This document shows positions 44,141-52,594 of a DNA stretch of 64,000 nt, piece by piece. Below the pieces are notes generated by a model, which searched no databases, was not told the origin of the DNA, and saw only the letters and a program-made list of their open reading frames with translations. The stretch's first letter is position 1. The number at the start of each line of letters is the position of its first letter. The DNA is from Actinomadura latina NBRC 106108 (lineage in GTDB: Bacteria > Actinomycetota > Actinomycetes > Streptosporangiales > Streptosporangiaceae): positions 434,001-498,000 of the forward strand of contig NZ_BCQS01000003.1 in assembly GCF_001552195.1 (NCBI RefSeq), given 5' to 3'. Made by a program: the position numbers and the translations under genes.

Positions 44141-45637
44141 ATGGGGCGCGGACGGCCATCGATCGCCATCGTCGGAAGCGGGTTCAGCGGGATCGGCCTC
44201 GCCGTCGGCCTCCGGAGAGCCGGCTTCACCGATGTCACCATCTTCGAGAAGGCCACCGGCCTCGGCGGCGTCTGGCGGGACAACACCTACCCCGGTGCCG
44301 CCTGCGACGCCCCGTCCCACCTGTACTCCTACTCCTTCGAACCCAAGCCCGACTGGTCGCGCAGGTTCGCCGAGCAGCCCGAGATCCTCGACTACCTGCG
44401 GCACTGCGCCACCAAGTACGGGCTGTCGCCGCACTTCCGGTTCGGCACCGAGGTCGTCCACGCCGAGTACCTGCCGCCCGGCCGATGGCGCCTGCACACC
44501 CGGGACGGAGCCTCGCACGACTTCGACCTCCTGGTCGCCGCCTGCGGGCAGCTCAGCAATCCGGCCGTCCCCAGCCTGCCCGGCCTGGACGTCTTCACCG
44601 GCAAGGTCTTCCACTCCGCCCGCTGGGACCACGACCACGACCTGAAAGGCGCCCGCGTCGCCGTCGTGGGCAACGGCGCCAGCGCCATCCAGTTCGTCCC
44701 GCGCATCGCCCCCGACGCCGCCGGCCTCACCGTCTTCCAGCTCGAAGCCCACTGGATCAGCCGCAAGCCCGACCGCGTCTACCCGCGCTGGCGCCAGGCC
44801 CTCAACCGCCGCCTGCCCGTCACGCAGAAGCTGTCGAGACTCGGCATCTTCCTGTGGTTCGAGCTGCTGCTCAACCCCGCCCTCGTCACCCCGCACGGCC
44901 GCCGCCTGCTGTCGGCGCACATCCGCGCGCTGTGCCGGTTCGCGCTCCGCTCCGTCCGTGACCGCGACCTGCGCGCCCGGCTGACGCCCCGCTACGAGCC
45001 CGGCTGCAAGCGCATCCTCACCTCAAGCGAGTACTACACGACCCTCAACCGGCCCAACGTGCACGTCGTCGACCACCCGATCACCGAAGTCACCCCGGAC
45101 GGCGTCCGCACCGCCGACGGCGCCCACCACCGCGCCGACACCATCATCTGGGCGACCGGCTTCCGCTCCCAGGACTTCATCGCCCCCATGCGCGTGACCG
45201 GTCTGCACGGCACCGAACTCAACGCGGCCTGGAAGAACGGCGCCCGCGCCTACCTCGGCCTCGCCGTCACCGGCTTCCCGAACTTCTTCCTCATGTACGG
45301 GCCGAACACCAACGTGGGCTCCGGCTCCATCGTCCACATGCTCGAAAGCCAGATCGCCTACATCGTCCAGGCCGCACGCCTGCTCGCCTCCGGCGTCACG
45401 TCCCTGGACGTCCGCGCCGACGTCCTCGACCGCTTCGACGCCGCCGCCCAGCAGCGCCTGGCCACCTCCGTCTGGAACCAGGGCGGCTGCGACAGCTGGT
45501 ACCTCGACACCGACCACCGCAACACCAACAACTGGCCCGGCTACATGACCGGCTACCGCCGCCGAACCCGCCACCTGAACCCTGCCGACTACCACCTGGA
45601 CCGCCCGGACGCCGGCCGCCGGAGCTCGCCCGGGTAA
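44141..45637 (+). CDS. Baeyer-Villiger flavin monooxygenase
   Basis: A 498-residue class B monooxygenase. Near the start is Gly-Ser-Gly-Phe-Ser-Gly-Ile-Gly (FAD), then Phe-Glu-Lys and Gly-Gly-Val-Trp. The BVMO fingerprint is Phe-Thr-Gly-Lys-Val-Phe-His-Ser-Ala-Arg-Trp-Asp (Phe-X-Gly-X3-His-X3-Trp-Asp), followed by the NADPH motif Val-Val-Gly-Asn-Gly-Ala-Ser-Ala. It inserts oxygen next to a ketone to form an ester or lactone. ATG 44141 is chosen because GGGGAG lies six bases upstream; an earlier ATG at 44105 lies inside the operator. It is divergent from, and presumably repressed by, the TetR protein. Confidence 0.92.
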   Translation: MGRGRPSIAIVGSGFSGIGLAVGLRRAGFTDVTIFEKATGLGGVWRDNTYPGAACDAPSHLYSYSFEPKPDWSRRFAEQPEILDYLRHCATKYGLSPHFRFGTEVVHAEYLPPGRWRLHTRDGASHDFDLLVAACGQLSNPAVPSLPGLDVFTGKVFHSARWDHDHDLKGARVAVVGNGASAIQFVPRIAPDAAGLTVFQLEAHWISRKPDRVYPRWRQALNRRLPVTQKLSRLGIFLWFELLLNPALVTPHGRRLLSAHIRALCRFALRSVRDRDLRARLTPRYEPGCKRILTSSEYYTTLNRPNVHVVDHPITEVTPDGVRTADGAHHRADTIIWATGFRSQDFIAPMRVTGLHGTELNAAWKNGARAYLGLAVTGFPNFFLMYGPNTNVGSGSIVHMLESQIAYIVQAARLLASGVTSLDVRADVLDRFDAAAQQRLATSVWNQGGCDSWYLDTDHRNTNNWPGYMTGYRRRTRHLNPADYHLDRPDAGRRSSPG

Positions 45638-45853
45638 GCACGTTCCCGACGCGCGAAGGGGCGTATGGCGCGTGACCTGGAGTGGACGGTATCCGGCGCG
45701 GGGGTGCGTACAGTACTTTTTCTAAGGTTTGGAGAAAGTAGCTCCAAGTCATTGACACGGGTCTCAGTGCAAGGTTTCCTTCCTGTAGCCGCGCCGGGTG
45801 TACGGGCAGCGTCCGGCGGCGGTTCCGCCCCGTCCCACCGAGGGAGTGCATCG

Positions 45854-47761
45854 ATGCCCACTGCAGGCAGCCCCCCACCTGCGCAGCGAAGTCCACGACG
45901 GTTGCTCGCGGCCGGCGGCCTCGTGGTCGCTCTCGCCGCGGCCCCGGCGGTGCCCGTCGCGCGGCCGGCGCTCGCCGCAGGCGAGACCGTGAACGTCTAC
46001 CTCACTACGACGCCCGACTCCGGGGGGCGGGTCGTGACCCGCGGGCTGGAGCGGCAGCCGTCGATCAGCTTCGCGTCGGGCAGTCCGGGCGCGGCGCACA
46101 CGATCGCCGTCGACGACGGTGTGCGCTACCAGCGGTTCGTGGGCGGCGGCGCGTCGATCACGGATACGACGGCCTACCTGTTCCGGGGCGGGGCGATCAA
46201 TGCCGCCACGCGGGACGCGGTGATGCGGCGGCTCTTCGATCCGGTGGACGGCATCGGGCTGTCGTTCGTCCGCAATCCGATCGGAGCCTCCGATCTATCT
46301 CGTCCGGGGAACGTCTCGCTGGACGACACGTGCTGCGATCTCAACGACTTCGGCGCCAACGGATACGACACGAATGTCCGGTTGCTGACGCAGCAGGCGA
46401 AGCAGCTCAACCCCGCACTGCACGTGATGGGGGTGCCGTGGAGCGCGCCGGGCTGGATGAAGGACAACGGCCGCATGGACCAGATGGGCTGGCTGAAATG
46501 GGAGTACTACCCCACGTACGCCCAGTACCTGGTCAAGTACATTCAGTCCTATCAGGCGGCCGGCGTTCCGGTGGACTACCTCTCGGTGCAGAACGAGCCG
46601 AACTGCTGTCAGGCGGGTAATCCCACGGCGATGAACTATCCCGGGATGTCGTGGAACCCGTCCGGCCTGGTGGAGTTCACCAAGAACCATGTGTATCCCG
46701 CGTTCCGGGCCGCCGGGGTCGGCACGAAGGTCATCCACTTCGACTGGAACTACGGGGACTACGGGAGTTTCGGGTCACAGATCGTCGCTGATTCGACGCT
46801 TCGGAACGACCCACTGTCGGCCGGTATCGGATGGCATGACTACGCCGGAAGCCCGGCTGTGGGCACGCAGGTGCACGACCAGTATCCGTCCATGACGCAG
46901 TTCAACACCGAGCACTCTGGCGGGACCTGGGTCGGCGATCAGCACAACGAAGATATGGGCGACATCATCGAGCATGCCCGCAACTGGTCCAGCGCCGAGG
47001 TGAAATGGAGCCTGGCGCTGAACCAGAACATGGGGCCGCACAATGGCGGCTGCGGCACCTGCACCGGGCTCGTCACCGTCCAAGAGGGCGGCTCCCGGGC
47101 AGGTCAGGTCGACTACACCATCGAGTACTACACGATGGGCCACCTGACCAAGTTCGTGAAGCCGGGCGCGTACCGGATCGATTCCACGGCCGATTCGACC
47201 GTGCGGAACGTCGCCTACGTCAACCCCGACGGTTCCAAGGCCCTGATCGCCCACAATGGCGGGACGTCCGCGCAGGCGATTCGCGTGGTGTGGGGCGGCC
47301 AGTCGTTCACCTACACGTTGCCCGCGCGCACCACGGCGACCTTCACCTGGTCCGGCACGCAGTCGGGACCGCAACCGGGCACCGGGCAGATCACCGGGCT
47401 CGCCGGGAAATGCGTCGACGTGGCCGGCGCGAACACGGCGAACGGGACGCCGGTCCAGCTCTACACGTGCAACGGCACCGGCGCCCAGCAGTGGACCCGC
47501 GCCGCCGACGGGACACTCCGCGCGCTCGGCAAATGCCTGGACGTGGAGGGCCCGAGCACGGCCGACGGCGCCAGGACGCATCTGTGGGACTGCCACGGCG
47601 GCTCGTCCCAGCAATGGACGTACACCTCCGGCCACGACCTGGTCAACGCGTACTCCGGTAAATGCCTGGACGTGACCGGCAACGATGCCGCAGACGGCAG
47701 CCGGCTGCAGATCTGGACCTGCACCGGCGGAGCGAACCAGAAATGGACGGTCCCGGCGTAG
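45854..47761 (+). CDS. Secreted GH30 glycoside hydrolase with C-terminal ricin-type lectin (CBM13)
   Basis: A 635-residue secreted enzyme. The signal (basic Arg-Arg then Leu-rich stretch) ends near residue 42. The GH30 barrel has acid/base Glu248 in Ser-Val-Gln-Asn-Glu-Pro-Asn and nucleophile Glu353 in Phe-Asn-Thr-Glu-His-Ser. A beta-sandwich follows, then three trefoil repeats with Gln-Gln-Trp, Gln-Gln-Trp and Gln-Lys-Trp from about residue 510. Activity could be beta-1,6-glucanase or glucosylceramidase-like. ATG 45854 is preferred, with AGGGAG seven bases upstream. A perfect -35 TTGACA at 45752-45757 lies upstream but no good -10 accompanies it. Confidence 0.92.
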   Translation: MPTAGSPPPAQRSPRRLLAAGGLVVALAAAPAVPVARPALAAGETVNVYLTTTPDSGGRVVTRGLERQPSISFASGSPGAAHTIAVDDGVRYQRFVGGGASITDTTAYLFRGGAINAATRDAVMRRLFDPVDGIGLSFVRNPIGASDLSRPGNVSLDDTCCDLNDFGANGYDTNVRLLTQQAKQLNPALHVMGVPWSAPGWMKDNGRMDQMGWLKWEYYPTYAQYLVKYIQSYQAAGVPVDYLSVQNEPNCCQAGNPTAMNYPGMSWNPSGLVEFTKNHVYPAFRAAGVGTKVIHFDWNYGDYGSFGSQIVADSTLRNDPLSAGIGWHDYAGSPAVGTQVHDQYPSMTQFNTEHSGGTWVGDQHNEDMGDIIEHARNWSSAEVKWSLALNQNMGPHNGGCGTCTGLVTVQEGGSRAGQVDYTIEYYTMGHLTKFVKPGAYRIDSTADSTVRNVAYVNPDGSKALIAHNGGTSAQAIRVVWGGQSFTYTLPARTTATFTWSGTQSGPQPGTGQITGLAGKCVDVAGANTANGTPVQLYTCNGTGAQQWTRAADGTLRALGKCLDVEGPSTADGARTHLWDCHGGSSQQWTYTSGHDLVNAYSGKCLDVTGNDAADGSRLQIWTCTGGANQKWTVPA

Positions 47762-47782
47762 CGGCGGCCGGACCGCGAGGCC

Positions 47783-47822
47783 CCGCCGGGGGGCCGGCAC
47801 TGCCCGGCCGGCTCCCCGGCGG
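47783..47822. terminator. Hairpin terminator between convergent genes
   Basis: CCGCCGGGG (47783-47791) pairs with CCCCGGCGG (47814-47822); further GC pairing inside extends the structure. It separates the GH30 gene from the convergent tetR gene. Confidence 0.72.
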
Positions 47823-47825
47823 AGC

Positions 47826-48449
47826 TCACGCGTGTCCCCGGATGTAGCCGATGACCAGTTGGGCGAGTTCGTCCACCATGCGCTCGTGGGGGATGGGCGG
47901 GCGGTCCAGGACGTACTTGATGGACAGCAGGCCCACGGTCTCGGTGATGATCCACAGTGTCGCGTCGATGTCGAGGTCGTCGCGGAACTCGGCGCGGTTG
48001 ACCAGGAGGTAGACGCGGATCAGGTCGGTCAGCCGCCGCTGCAGGGACGCGAGCTTGTCGAACGGGCCGAGCCGCGGGACCTGCTCGACGATGATGCGCA
48101 GCAGGTCGGCGTCCTCCTCGAACAGGCGGATCTGCGTGTCGAGGAGCGCGCGGCCGGCGTCCTCCCAGGGGAGCCGCATGGTGGCCTCGATCTCGGTGCC
48201 GAGGCGGTCGGCGAGGTGGTCGGCGAAGCGGTCCAGGACGGCGATGACGATCGCGTCCTTGTTCGGGAAGTACTGGTAGAGCGACCCGTTGCTGATGCCT
48301 GCGGCCTTGGCGATCCGGTTGGTGGACGCGCCGTCGTATCCGCGTTCCGACAGAACGCGAGTGGCGGCCTCAATGATGCGTTCGACCGTCCGGCGCGAAC
48401 GGTCCTGGGTGGGGGTTCTGCGGGGCGAAAGCCCGGGTGAGGAGGCCAT
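47826..48449 (-). CDS. TetR-family regulator divergent from an MpaB-like gene
   Basis: A 207-residue protein with helix-turn-helix at about 22-68 (Ile-Ile-Glu-Ala-Ala-Thr-Arg-Val-Leu-Ser-Glu-Arg-Gly-Tyr, then Gly-Ser-Leu-Tyr-Gln-Tyr-Phe-Pro-Asn-Lys). The effector domain is of ordinary length. It faces away from the DUF2236 gene with 85 bases between starts, containing separated inverted repeats, so it likely represses that gene and itself. The ligand is unknown. Confidence 0.9.
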   Translation of the reverse strand: MASSPGLSPRRTPTQDRSRRTVERIIEAATRVLSERGYDGASTNRIAKAAGISNGSLYQYFPNKDAIVIAVLDRFADHLADRLGTEIEATMRLPWEDAGRALLDTQIRLFEEDADLLRIIVEQVPRLGPFDKLASLQRRLTDLIRVYLLVNRAEFRDDLDIDATLWIITETVGLLSIKYVLDRPPIPHERMVDELAQLVIGYIRGHA

Positions 48450-48465
48450 CGGCGGTTCCCTATCA

Positions 48466-48507
48466 AACGCGACTTGTAAGCGACTCCTTATTCGCGTTCA
48501 ACTTACA
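48466..48507. promoter_or_regulatory. Candidate TetR operator with two widely spaced inverted pairs
   Basis: AACGCGA (48466-48472) with TCGCGTT (48492-48498), and TGTAAG (48475-48480) with CTTACA (48502-48507). Both pairs have 7- or 6-base perfect arms and lie between the divergent starts. The spacing is longer than usual for one TetR dimer, so they may be two overlapping sites. Confidence 0.45.
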
Positions 48508-48534
48508 GGAGGAGCTTTTCAGGAGGTATCGCAT

Positions 48535-49449
48535 ATGACGGTGACCGATGGGACGCCCGCGACCCGGTCGGCCGGGCCGGAGCGGCGCGACGAGCCCGTC
48601 CCGTTCGGACCCGGGTCGCTGATGTGGGAGCAGATGGGGCTCTACACGTCGGCGATCGCGGGCAACAGCGTGTTCATCCTGCAGGTGATGCACCCCGCGA
48701 TCGGGACCGTGGTCGACCAGCGGTCGAGCTTCCGCACCGACCCGCTCGGCCGCGCGGCGCGCAGCTTCGCGTCGGTGCAGACCTGGGTCTACGGGGGACG
48801 GACCGCCATCGAGGAGGGCAAGCGGCTGCGCGAGATGCACAAGTCGCTCAGCGCGGTCGACGAGGAGGGGACGCGCCATCACGCGCTGTCCGCCGAACCC
48901 TGGGCGTGGGTGCACCTCACCGGCTTCTACGCCGCCGTCACCGCGTCCAGGTACTTCGCTCCCGCGCCGATGACGCAGGAGGAGGAGCAGCGGATCTTCG
49001 ACGAGTTCCTCCAGCTCGGGCGAATCCTGCGGGTGCCCGAGCGGATGCTCCCGGCGAGCATCCCGGAGTACTGGGACTACTTCGACGACATGGTGGCCAA
49101 CACCCTCGTCCCGCACAAGGTGGCGCACGAGGTCCTCGCCCAGATGAGCGAGGTCCCGCCCAACGTGCCGAAGCTGCTGCGCCCCGCGGTCGCCCCGCTG
49201 AGCGAGGCCGGTGGGCGGCTCGGACGGCTGATCACGGTCGGCACCCTGCCGGAGGCGGCGCGCGAGAAGCTCGGACTGTCGTGGAGCGCGGCGGACGAGC
49301 GCCGGCTGCGGCTGGTCGCGCAGGTCATCGGGCGGAGCACGCCGCTGCTGCCGGAACGCGTCCGGTACATGCCGATCGCCTACCGCGCCCGGCAGGCGGC
49401 CCGCGCCCAGGAGCGGCTGGAGCGCGCCCTGGCCCACCGGCCCATGTGA
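48535..49449 (+). CDS. DUF2236 oxygenase, MpaB / rubber-oxygenase-like family
   Basis: A 304-residue protein with the DUF2236 pattern: Pro-Phe-Gly-Pro-Gly-Ser-Leu-Met-Trp (about 21-29), a helix Gln-Val-Met-His-Pro-Ala-Ile with the conserved His, and Ser-Ala-Glu-Pro-Trp-Ala-Trp-Val-His-Leu-Thr. Characterised members include fungal MpaB and bacterial latex-clearing proteins, which are heme b oxygenases. There is no signal peptide here, so it is probably cytoplasmic. ATG 48535 follows AGGAGG at eight bases. The adjacent TetR gene suggests induction by a substrate. Confidence 0.85.
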   Translation: MTVTDGTPATRSAGPERRDEPVPFGPGSLMWEQMGLYTSAIAGNSVFILQVMHPAIGTVVDQRSSFRTDPLGRAARSFASVQTWVYGGRTAIEEGKRLREMHKSLSAVDEEGTRHHALSAEPWAWVHLTGFYAAVTASRYFAPAPMTQEEEQRIFDEFLQLGRILRVPERMLPASIPEYWDYFDDMVANTLVPHKVAHEVLAQMSEVPPNVPKLLRPAVAPLSEAGGRLGRLITVGTLPEAAREKLGLSWSAADERRLRLVAQVIGRSTPLLPERVRYMPIAYRARQAARAQERLERALAHRPM

Positions 49450-49507
49450 CACTCGGACGGCGGCCGCGCGACCCGTACTGGGAGTCGCGCGGCTCAGCTG
49501 ACCCTGG

Positions 49508-50077
49508 TCAGCGGCCCTTGGGAGGCAGCAGGCGCAGCAGTTCGACGGCGGCCTCCTTGGCCTGGGCGGCGACGCCGGCCCCCTTGCCCGGCACGCGGTA
49601 GGTGACCTGCGTGACGAGCAGGCCGTCGCGGACGACGACGTGGGCCTCGGCGTAGTCCGGTTCCTGCCGGACGCCGACCGTGCTCATCTCACCGATCCCG
49701 GCGGGCTCGCCGTCGTCCGGCAGCGCCCGGCTGTAGAAGTCCAGTACCTCGGACGACTCCTTTTCGCGGGTCAGCGCCCCGGACGGACGGTAGGCGCTCA
49801 AGCTCAACAGGGTGCGGTCGTCCGCACTGGCCCAGTCGCACTGCACCACTCCGTAGAAGATGGACTGGGAGAGGGGGGCGCGCGGCTCGGGCACCAACTG
49901 CGCGACCTTGGGGTACGGGAACCAGATGCACAGATCGACCAGCGGCGTCCGCTGCGGGACGAGTTCGTCGTCGTCCGATCCGAGGGCGGCCTTGATCGTC
50001 AGAAACGGCGCCCACAGGAACGCCGACAGCATCAGCATGCCCATGATCAGTCCGCTCTCGCGCCTGTTCAGCCTCAT
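49508..50077 (-). CDS. Membrane-anchored protein with DUF3558-like extracytoplasmic domain
   Basis: A 189-residue protein: one membrane helix (about 9-31) and an exterior domain. The domain has Leu-Cys-Ile-Trp-Phe-Pro, Val-Ala-Gln-Leu-Val-Pro and, about 30 residues after the first Cys, Val-Val-Gln-Cys-Asp-Trp. That Cys ... Val ... Cys-X-Trp layout resembles the actinobacterial DUF3558 lipoproteins. It begins within the last four bases of the upstream gene, whose exterior domain has the same layout. No lipobox is present. The function is unknown. Confidence 0.62.
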   Translation of the reverse strand: MRLNRRESGLIMGMLMLSAFLWAPFLTIKAALGSDDDELVPQRTPLVDLCIWFPYPKVAQLVPEPRAPLSQSIFYGVVQCDWASADDRTLLSLSAYRPSGALTREKESSEVLDFYSRALPDDGEPAGIGEMSTVGVRQEPDYAEAHVVVRDGLLVTQVTYRVPGKGAGVAAQAKEAAVELLRLLPPKGR

Positions 50078-51090
50078 GCCAGCCTCTCCAGCACCGCACG
50101 CAGGACGGCGGCGGCCTGCCGCTCCGCCTCGTCCACGGAGGCCGCTCGCCCGCTGTGGAGCGCGATGACCACCAGATACCCCTTCACGTGCGCCCTTCCG
50201 TGAGCGGTGAATCCCCAGCTGTCCCGCCATGCCATGGTGTAGGCGTCGCCGTCCCGCAGCAGGTGCGGTGTGCGCCCGGCGGCCCGCATCGCCTTCAGGG
50301 TCTCCTGGTAGGACCGCTCGGAGTGGGACGGCGTCCAGGAGCCGATGTGGAAGTCGATCCAGGTGGCGTTCTCCCGCGTCGAATCGCCGCTCCACCGGCA
50401 GGCCGCCCGGTTGCCGTAACCGTGCGCGCTTCCCTCCGGCAGTATCCGGGTGACGACCTGCCGGGGGATCTGGTCGCAGGCGGCGACATCGTCGGGGGAC
50501 CTCATGCCCCCCGCCTCGGCGGACATCCACGCCACCAGCCCGGCCACGCCGGCAACGGGCAGCGCGACCGCGACCACCCGCACCGGGATGCGCAACCGGC
50601 GCCAGGGGAGAGGGACCCGGTCGACCGCCGGCGGCCTTCCGCCGCACGCCGCCAGGTGCTGCCGCTGCATGAAGGCCACCGCCTCGTGCACCCGCCGGCC
50701 CGCGGGGTGCTGGAGGACGATCCGGCCGCCGTCCGTCAGCTGAAGCATCGCGAAGGCCCGGCGCCCCCGCTTCCGGACGTCGACCCGCGCGATCGCCGGC
50801 CACGGCACGAACTGCCGCCGCAACTGGACCGAGAAGACCGCGTGGCAGCGGATCCCGTCCTGCGCCACCGAGGTCGGCGGCCGCATCCGCCCGACGAGCC
50901 CGCCGACCACGATGGGGGCGAGCGGGGTCGCCGACACCAGTACGACGAGAAGAACGTCGGGCAGGAGAAGGGTCGACGCCGCCACGCCTCCGGCGAGCAG
51001 TAAGGCGGCGACTCCCCACGCCCAGCGCTGCGCCGTCCCCGGACCGAACTCCGCGGGCCCTGGCCCGGCCCCCACCCCGCTGGTACGCAT
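50074..51090 (-). CDS. Membrane protein with PH-like and DUF3558-like domains
   Basis: About 338 residues. Two adjacent membrane helices (about 25-65) are followed by a cytoplasmic bacterial PH-type segment (Ile-Arg-Cys-His-Ala through Pro-Trp-Pro-Ala-Ile-Ala-Arg-Val-Asp-Val-Arg and Val-Leu-Gln-His-Pro-Ala-Gly). A third helix (about 160-180) leads to an exterior domain starting Ala-Cys-Asp-Gln-Ile-Pro and containing Arg-Ala-Ala-Cys-Arg-Trp, which looks like DUF3558. It is translationally coupled to the next gene by a four-base overlap. ATG 51090 or 51099 can start it. The role is unknown, perhaps envelope sensing. Confidence 0.65.
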   Translation of the reverse strand: MRTSGVGAGPGPAEFGPGTAQRWAWGVAALLLAGGVAASTLLLPDVLLVVLVSATPLAPIVVGGLVGRMRPPTSVAQDGIRCHAVFSVQLRRQFVPWPAIARVDVRKRGRRAFAMLQLTDGGRIVLQHPAGRRVHEAVAFMQRQHLAACGGRPPAVDRVPLPWRRLRIPVRVVAVALPVAGVAGLVAWMSAEAGGMRSPDDVAACDQIPRQVVTRILPEGSAHGYGNRAACRWSGDSTRENATWIDFHIGSWTPSHSERSYQETLKAMRAAGRTPHLLRDGDAYTMAWRDSWGFTAHGRAHVKGYLVVIALHSGRAASVDEAERQAAAVLRAVLERLA

Positions 51091-51217
51091 GACCGGCATT
51101 ATTGGCCATCCGCCAACCCAAGGCGACGCCCGGCCTCTCCCTACGCGCGATCGAGAGACGCGGAGCATCGCCCCGATCGCGTCCGCCGACTCCGCTCCTG
51201 GCCGAACCCCGCCCGCG

Positions 51218-52594
51218 TCATGCTGGCACCGGATCGTTGCGCGCGTCCCCTGCTGCGATGGACGCGACCGCCTGTACGGCCGCGTCCACCTCCTCAAGGG
51301 TGTTGTAGAGGTAGAAGCTGAGGCGGCAGCTCGCCGGGGGCGTCAGCCCGAGCGCGTGGTGCGCGAGGGTGGCGCAGTGGCACCCGGCCCGCGACTCCAC
51401 GCCCCTCGCGTTCAGTTCCTCCGCCACCCCGACCGGATCACGTCCCGCGAGGTTGAACGACACCAGGGACGTGCGCCGGTACGGGTCCCGCGGCCCGTAG
51501 ACCGTGATTCCGTCGATGGCGCCGAGCGCGTCCAGCGCGTGCGCCGTGAGCCGCCGGGTCCAGGCCGACACGCGGTCCATCGCGGCGTGCACGGCGGCCC
51601 GGCCGATGGGCTCGGCCGTCCCGAAGTACGCCGGCCGGTCCGGTGACAGCGCCAGGTCCAGCAGGACGCGCAGCGCCTGCGCGGACACGATCGTCCCGAG
51701 GATGTTCGGCGTCCCGGCGGCGTACTTCCAGGGCAGCGCGTTGTAGTCGACGCGGTCGGGGAACACCCGCCCCTCGGCGATCATGTCGCCGCCGTACAGG
51801 AAGGGCGGCGCGGCCGCGAGCAGGTGCGCCTTGCCGTACAGGACGCCCACGCCGAACGGCGCCAGCAGCTTGTGGAAGGAGAACGCCAGGTAGTCGACGT
51901 CGAGGGCGCGCACGTCCACGAAGGTCCCCGGCACGAGCTGGGCGGCGTCGACCAGCAGCAGGGACCGCCGCTCGCCGCCCGGCTGCCGGTAGCCGCTGCC
52001 GCCGGCCAGCGCGCGGACGGCGGGCAGCGGGACCCGCGTGCCGAGGAAGTTGGACGCCCCGGTGCAGCAGACCAGCTTGGTGCGCGCGTCGATCAGCGAG
52101 GCCAGGTGCGCCAGGTCGAGCTCCCCGGTGCGCGGGTCGAACCGCGCGAGGCGCAGCTCCACCCGGCGTCCGAGACGCGGCAGCAGCTCCCGGCACAGCG
52201 CGTGCCACGGGACGTAGTCGGAGTTGTGCTCCATCAGCGTGGTCACCATGTTGTCGCCGTCGCGGAACTCGGTGAGCAGCGAGTACATGACCGCGTTGAT
52301 GGCCTCGGTCGCGTTGCGGTACAGCGCGACGCACTCGCGGCCGGGCGCGCCGATGAACCGGGCGATCGTGTCGTAGGCGTCCTCGAACAGCGCGGTCATC
52401 TCCCGCGACGCGGTGGACTGCCCCCGGTGGACGTTCTCGTACCCCGGCGCGAGCACCCGGTAGAGGTCCACCAGTTCGCGCGGCGGCTGGGTGCTCGCCG
52501 CGTTGTTCGTCGGGATCCGGCCGAGCCCGGGGAACGCGAAGTGCCGGCGGACGGCCCGCACGTCCAGTGCGTCGGAGCTCATCGCCGTCCTCAT
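51218..52594 (-). CDS. PLP-dependent class V aminotransferase, SufS/cysteine-desulfurase-like
   Basis: A 458-residue fold-type I PLP enzyme. It contains Leu-Leu-Val-Asp-Ala-Ala-Gln (PLP Asp), Ser-Phe-His-Lys-Leu (Schiff-base Lys about residue 240) and Glu-Ser-Arg-Ala-Gly-Cys-His-Cys-Ala near the C-terminus, where SufS-type desulfurases have Arg-X-Gly-X-His-Cys with the catalytic Cys. The extra Cys two before it is unusual. No SUF genes are nearby, so a specialised sulfur-transfer or C-S lyase role is more likely than Fe-S assembly. The ATG at 52594 overlaps the methyltransferase stop (ATGA); ATG 52582 with GAGG upstream is an alternative. Confidence 0.83.
   Translation of the reverse strand: MRTAMSSDALDVRAVRRHFAFPGLGRIPTNNAASTQPPRELVDLYRVLAPGYENVHRGQSTASREMTALFEDAYDTIARFIGAPGRECVALYRNATEAINAVMYSLLTEFRDGDNMVTTLMEHNSDYVPWHALCRELLPRLGRRVELRLARFDPRTGELDLAHLASLIDARTKLVCCTGASNFLGTRVPLPAVRALAGGSGYRQPGGERRSLLLVDAAQLVPGTFVDVRALDVDYLAFSFHKLLAPFGVGVLYGKAHLLAAAPPFLYGGDMIAEGRVFPDRVDYNALPWKYAAGTPNILGTIVSAQALRVLLDLALSPDRPAYFGTAEPIGRAAVHAAMDRVSAWTRRLTAHALDALGAIDGITVYGPRDPYRRTSLVSFNLAGRDPVGVAEELNARGVESRAGCHCATLAHHALGLTPPASCRLSFYLYNTLEEVDAAVQAVASIAAGDARNDPVPA

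Noticed and set aside
45752..45780. Perfect -35 TTGACA upstream of the GH30 gene as a complete promoter
   Set aside because: No acceptable -10 hexamer at 16-19 bases, so only the -35 match is mentioned with the gene.
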